Assembly: GCA_964649815.1 (NCBI GenBank)
Contig: CAZYQC010000008.1
Span: 1 to 64,000 of the forward strand
From: G013214665 sp964649815
Lineage (GTDB): Bacteria > Pseudomonadota > Alphaproteobacteria > Rhodobacterales > Rhodobacteraceae
Direction of reading: 5' to 3'
DNA length: 64,000 nt
Positions 62,697 to 64,000 of this stretch are shown one piece after another (within the stretch, counting starts at the first letter, position 1; every line of letters starts with the position of its first letter). The notes under the pieces were generated by a model that did not search any database, was not told the origin of the DNA, and saw only the letters and a list, made by a program, of their open reading frames with translations. A program made the translations under genes and the position numbers.

Positions 62697-63661
62697 CCCA
62701 ATCGGCGTTACAATCAACCGCGCTTCGCGTGATCCAAGCCGAGCAATCCGCGCTTGGTGCTTTGGCTGAAACGCTTGGCCCGTCTTTTGATCAGGCGGTT
62801 GAAACGCTTTTGTCCTGCCAAGGTCGCATTATCGTCACCGGTATCGGGAAATCTGGCCACATCGCACGCAAGATCGCCGCAACCTTGGCCAGCACAGGGT
62901 CGCCTGCGCAATTCGTGCACCCCGCCGAAGCAAGCCACGGCGATTTGGGGATGATCACGACGACAGACGCCGTCCTGGCCCTTTCAAATTCCGGCGAAGC
63001 GCCTGAGCTGGCCAACTTGCTTAGGTTCGCGCGACGCTTTGGTATTCCACTGATCGGAATGACCAGCCGACCAGAAAGCAGCCTGGCCAAACAATCGGAT
63101 ATCGTTCTTCAATTGCCAAACGTCGGCGAGGCCTGCGGCACCGGCATCGTACCAACATCATCAACGACGATGACATTGGCGCTTGGCGATGCACTGGCCG
63201 TTGCCTTGATGGAACATCGCGCATTTACCGCCGATCATTTTCGCGAGTTTCACCCAGGCGGGAAGCTGGGCGCTCAACTCAGCCGCGTCTCGGATCTGAT
63301 GCATACGGGCGCCTCCTTGCCGCTTGTCAAAACGGGCACGCAGATGCCCGACGCCCTGCTAGAGATGAGCGAGAAGGGCTTTGGGGTTGTCGGTGTGACA
63401 GACGCCAAGGGTGCGCTGATCGGGATCGTCACCGACGGAGATTTGCGCAGAAATATGCAGGGCCTGCTGGACCGCACCGTTGATGACGTGATGACCAAAA
63501 GCCCAAGGACGATCGCACCCGGCGACATGGCGGAAACGGCTGTCGGAGTTATGACGATGCCGTCGCCTCGCATCACCTGCTTGTTTGTCGTGGCAGAAGA
63601 CGATCCAGCGCCACTGGGGTTGATCCACATTCACGACTGTCTGCGCGTGGGGCTGGGATAG
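62693..63661 (+). CDS. kdsD: D-arabinose-5-phosphate isomerase
   Basis: 322 aa. Sugar-isomerase (SIS) domain with GIGKSGHIARKIAATLASTG and EASHGDLGMI, followed by two CBS repeats (DLMHTGASLPLV... and DVMTKSPRTIAPGDMAETAV). It converts ribulose-5-phosphate to arabinose-5-phosphate for Kdo in the lipopolysaccharide core. KpsF/GutQ are the alternative names for this family. Confidence 0.93.
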   Translation: MTQSALQSTALRVIQAEQSALGALAETLGPSFDQAVETLLSCQGRIIVTGIGKSGHIARKIAATLASTGSPAQFVHPAEASHGDLGMITTTDAVLALSNSGEAPELANLLRFARRFGIPLIGMTSRPESSLAKQSDIVLQLPNVGEACGTGIVPTSSTTMTLALGDALAVALMEHRAFTADHFREFHPGGKLGAQLSRVSDLMHTGASLPLVKTGTQMPDALLEMSEKGFGVVGVTDAKGALIGIVTDGDLRRNMQGLLDRTVDDVMTKSPRTIAPGDMAETAVGVMTMPSPRITCLFVVAEDDPAPLGLIHIHDCLRVGLG

Positions 63662-63669
63662 GTGGTGGT

Positions 63670-64000
63670 ATGGCAGTCGATCGGTATTCGCGGTTTGTCA
63701 GCATCAGCAAGGTCGCCCTACCGCTGATCGCTTTGATCTTGCTGAGCACAGTGTTCTTGTTGTCGCGGAACGCGGACCCCATCTCGACCATTCCATTCGC
63801 CGAAAGCGACTTAAAGCAACGGCTGGCTGACCAGGTGATCACTGGCCCCGTGTTCGCAGGTCTGAACGCCACCGGTGACGAAATGGTCGTCGAAGCCGAA
63901 ACGCTCAGAGCAGCTGGGGAAAACGAACAAGAGGCGGACTATCTGCAAATCGACTTCCAACTGGCCAACGGAACCACAGTTGTCCTGACCTCCCAAGATG
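63670..64000 (+). CDS. lptC: LPS export protein LptC, N-terminal part (runs off window)
   Basis: The frame opens at 63670 with MAVDRYSRFVSISKVALPL and one N-terminal membrane anchor (ALPLIALILLSTVFLLS), then a periplasmic DUF1239-type beta region (VFAGLNATGDEMVVEAE). It is still open at base 64000. LptC bridges the LptBFG transporter and LptA in lipopolysaccharide export. Position right after kdsD supports the call. Confidence 0.88.
   Translation, partial: MAVDRYSRFVSISKVALPLIALILLSTVFLLSRNADPISTIPFAESDLKQRLADQVITGPVFAGLNATGDEMVVEAETLRAAGENEQEADYLQIDFQLANGTTVVLTSQD

Noticed and set aside
1..64000. CRISPR arrays, insertion sequences, integrases or phage genes
   Set aside because: No regularly spaced repeats, transposase motifs or integrase signatures were seen on reading the window.

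Overview
The window looks like a chromosomal segment of a marine Rhodobacteraceae (roseobacter-group) alphaproteobacterium. This is inferred from gene content and a moderately high G+C composition: a complex I NDUFS4-like subunit gene, a TRAP transporter, long single-direction catabolic operons, a paaJ-paaABCDE-paaZ-paaX phenylacetate operon, and an RNase D / KdsD / LptC neighbourhood. There are two runs of exactly 100 N (52450-52549 and 57433-57532). They are assembly gaps inside dcyD and paaD.

Layout. 1-1557: 5' part of uvrB, an NDUFS4-like gene, a GNAT gene and tRNA-Arg(TCT). 1573-15809: one catabolic locus around a GntR/UTRA regulator. Leftwards run gntR, a LeuC/LeuD-type hydro-lyase, a TRAP transporter (dctPQM) and an M20 amidohydrolase. 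Rightwards run an NTF2-like protein, hyuB, hyuA, an isochorismatase-type hydrolase, an ICL/PEP-mutase-type lyase and an FAD oxidoreductase. The set fits uptake and hydrolysis of a cyclic imide or lactam to an unsaturated C4-backbone diacid, then hydration and lyase cleavage. 15847-18301: a malonyl-CoA synthetase-like ligase and a LysR regulator. 18408-23197: a second catabolic operon (PF06684 protein, alpha/beta hydrolase, flavin reductase with a degenerate Nudix-like tail, LLM monooxygenase, aldehyde dehydrogenase). It resembles the two-component ring-opening systems known for pyridine and trigonelline.

23250-51673: a surface-polysaccharide region (acyltransferase, two GT4, one GT2, ExoY-like sugar transferase, Wzx-like flippase, TIGR04325 methyltransferase, BY-kinase-like Wzz protein, Wzy-like polymerase, secreted clan GH-A hydrolase, pyruvyl transferase). 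In its middle sits a two-gene NRPS-PKS assembly line (30284-42741) with its own Sfp-type phosphopantetheinyl transferase. The first protein reads A-T-KS-AT-ACP-aminotransferase-C-A-T. The second reads C-(A remnant)-T-TE, with altered catalytic residues in both C and TE. The 400-bp leader in front of it carries palindromes, RNA-type stem-loops and a 9-codon upstream ORF. This assembly line and its leader are the most novel-looking part of the window.

52067-64000: D-cysteine desulfhydrase-like gene (gapped), a GlxA-type AraC regulator, the phenylacetate operon behind a 14-bp perfect inverted repeat, then RNase D, KdsD/KpsF and the start of lptC.
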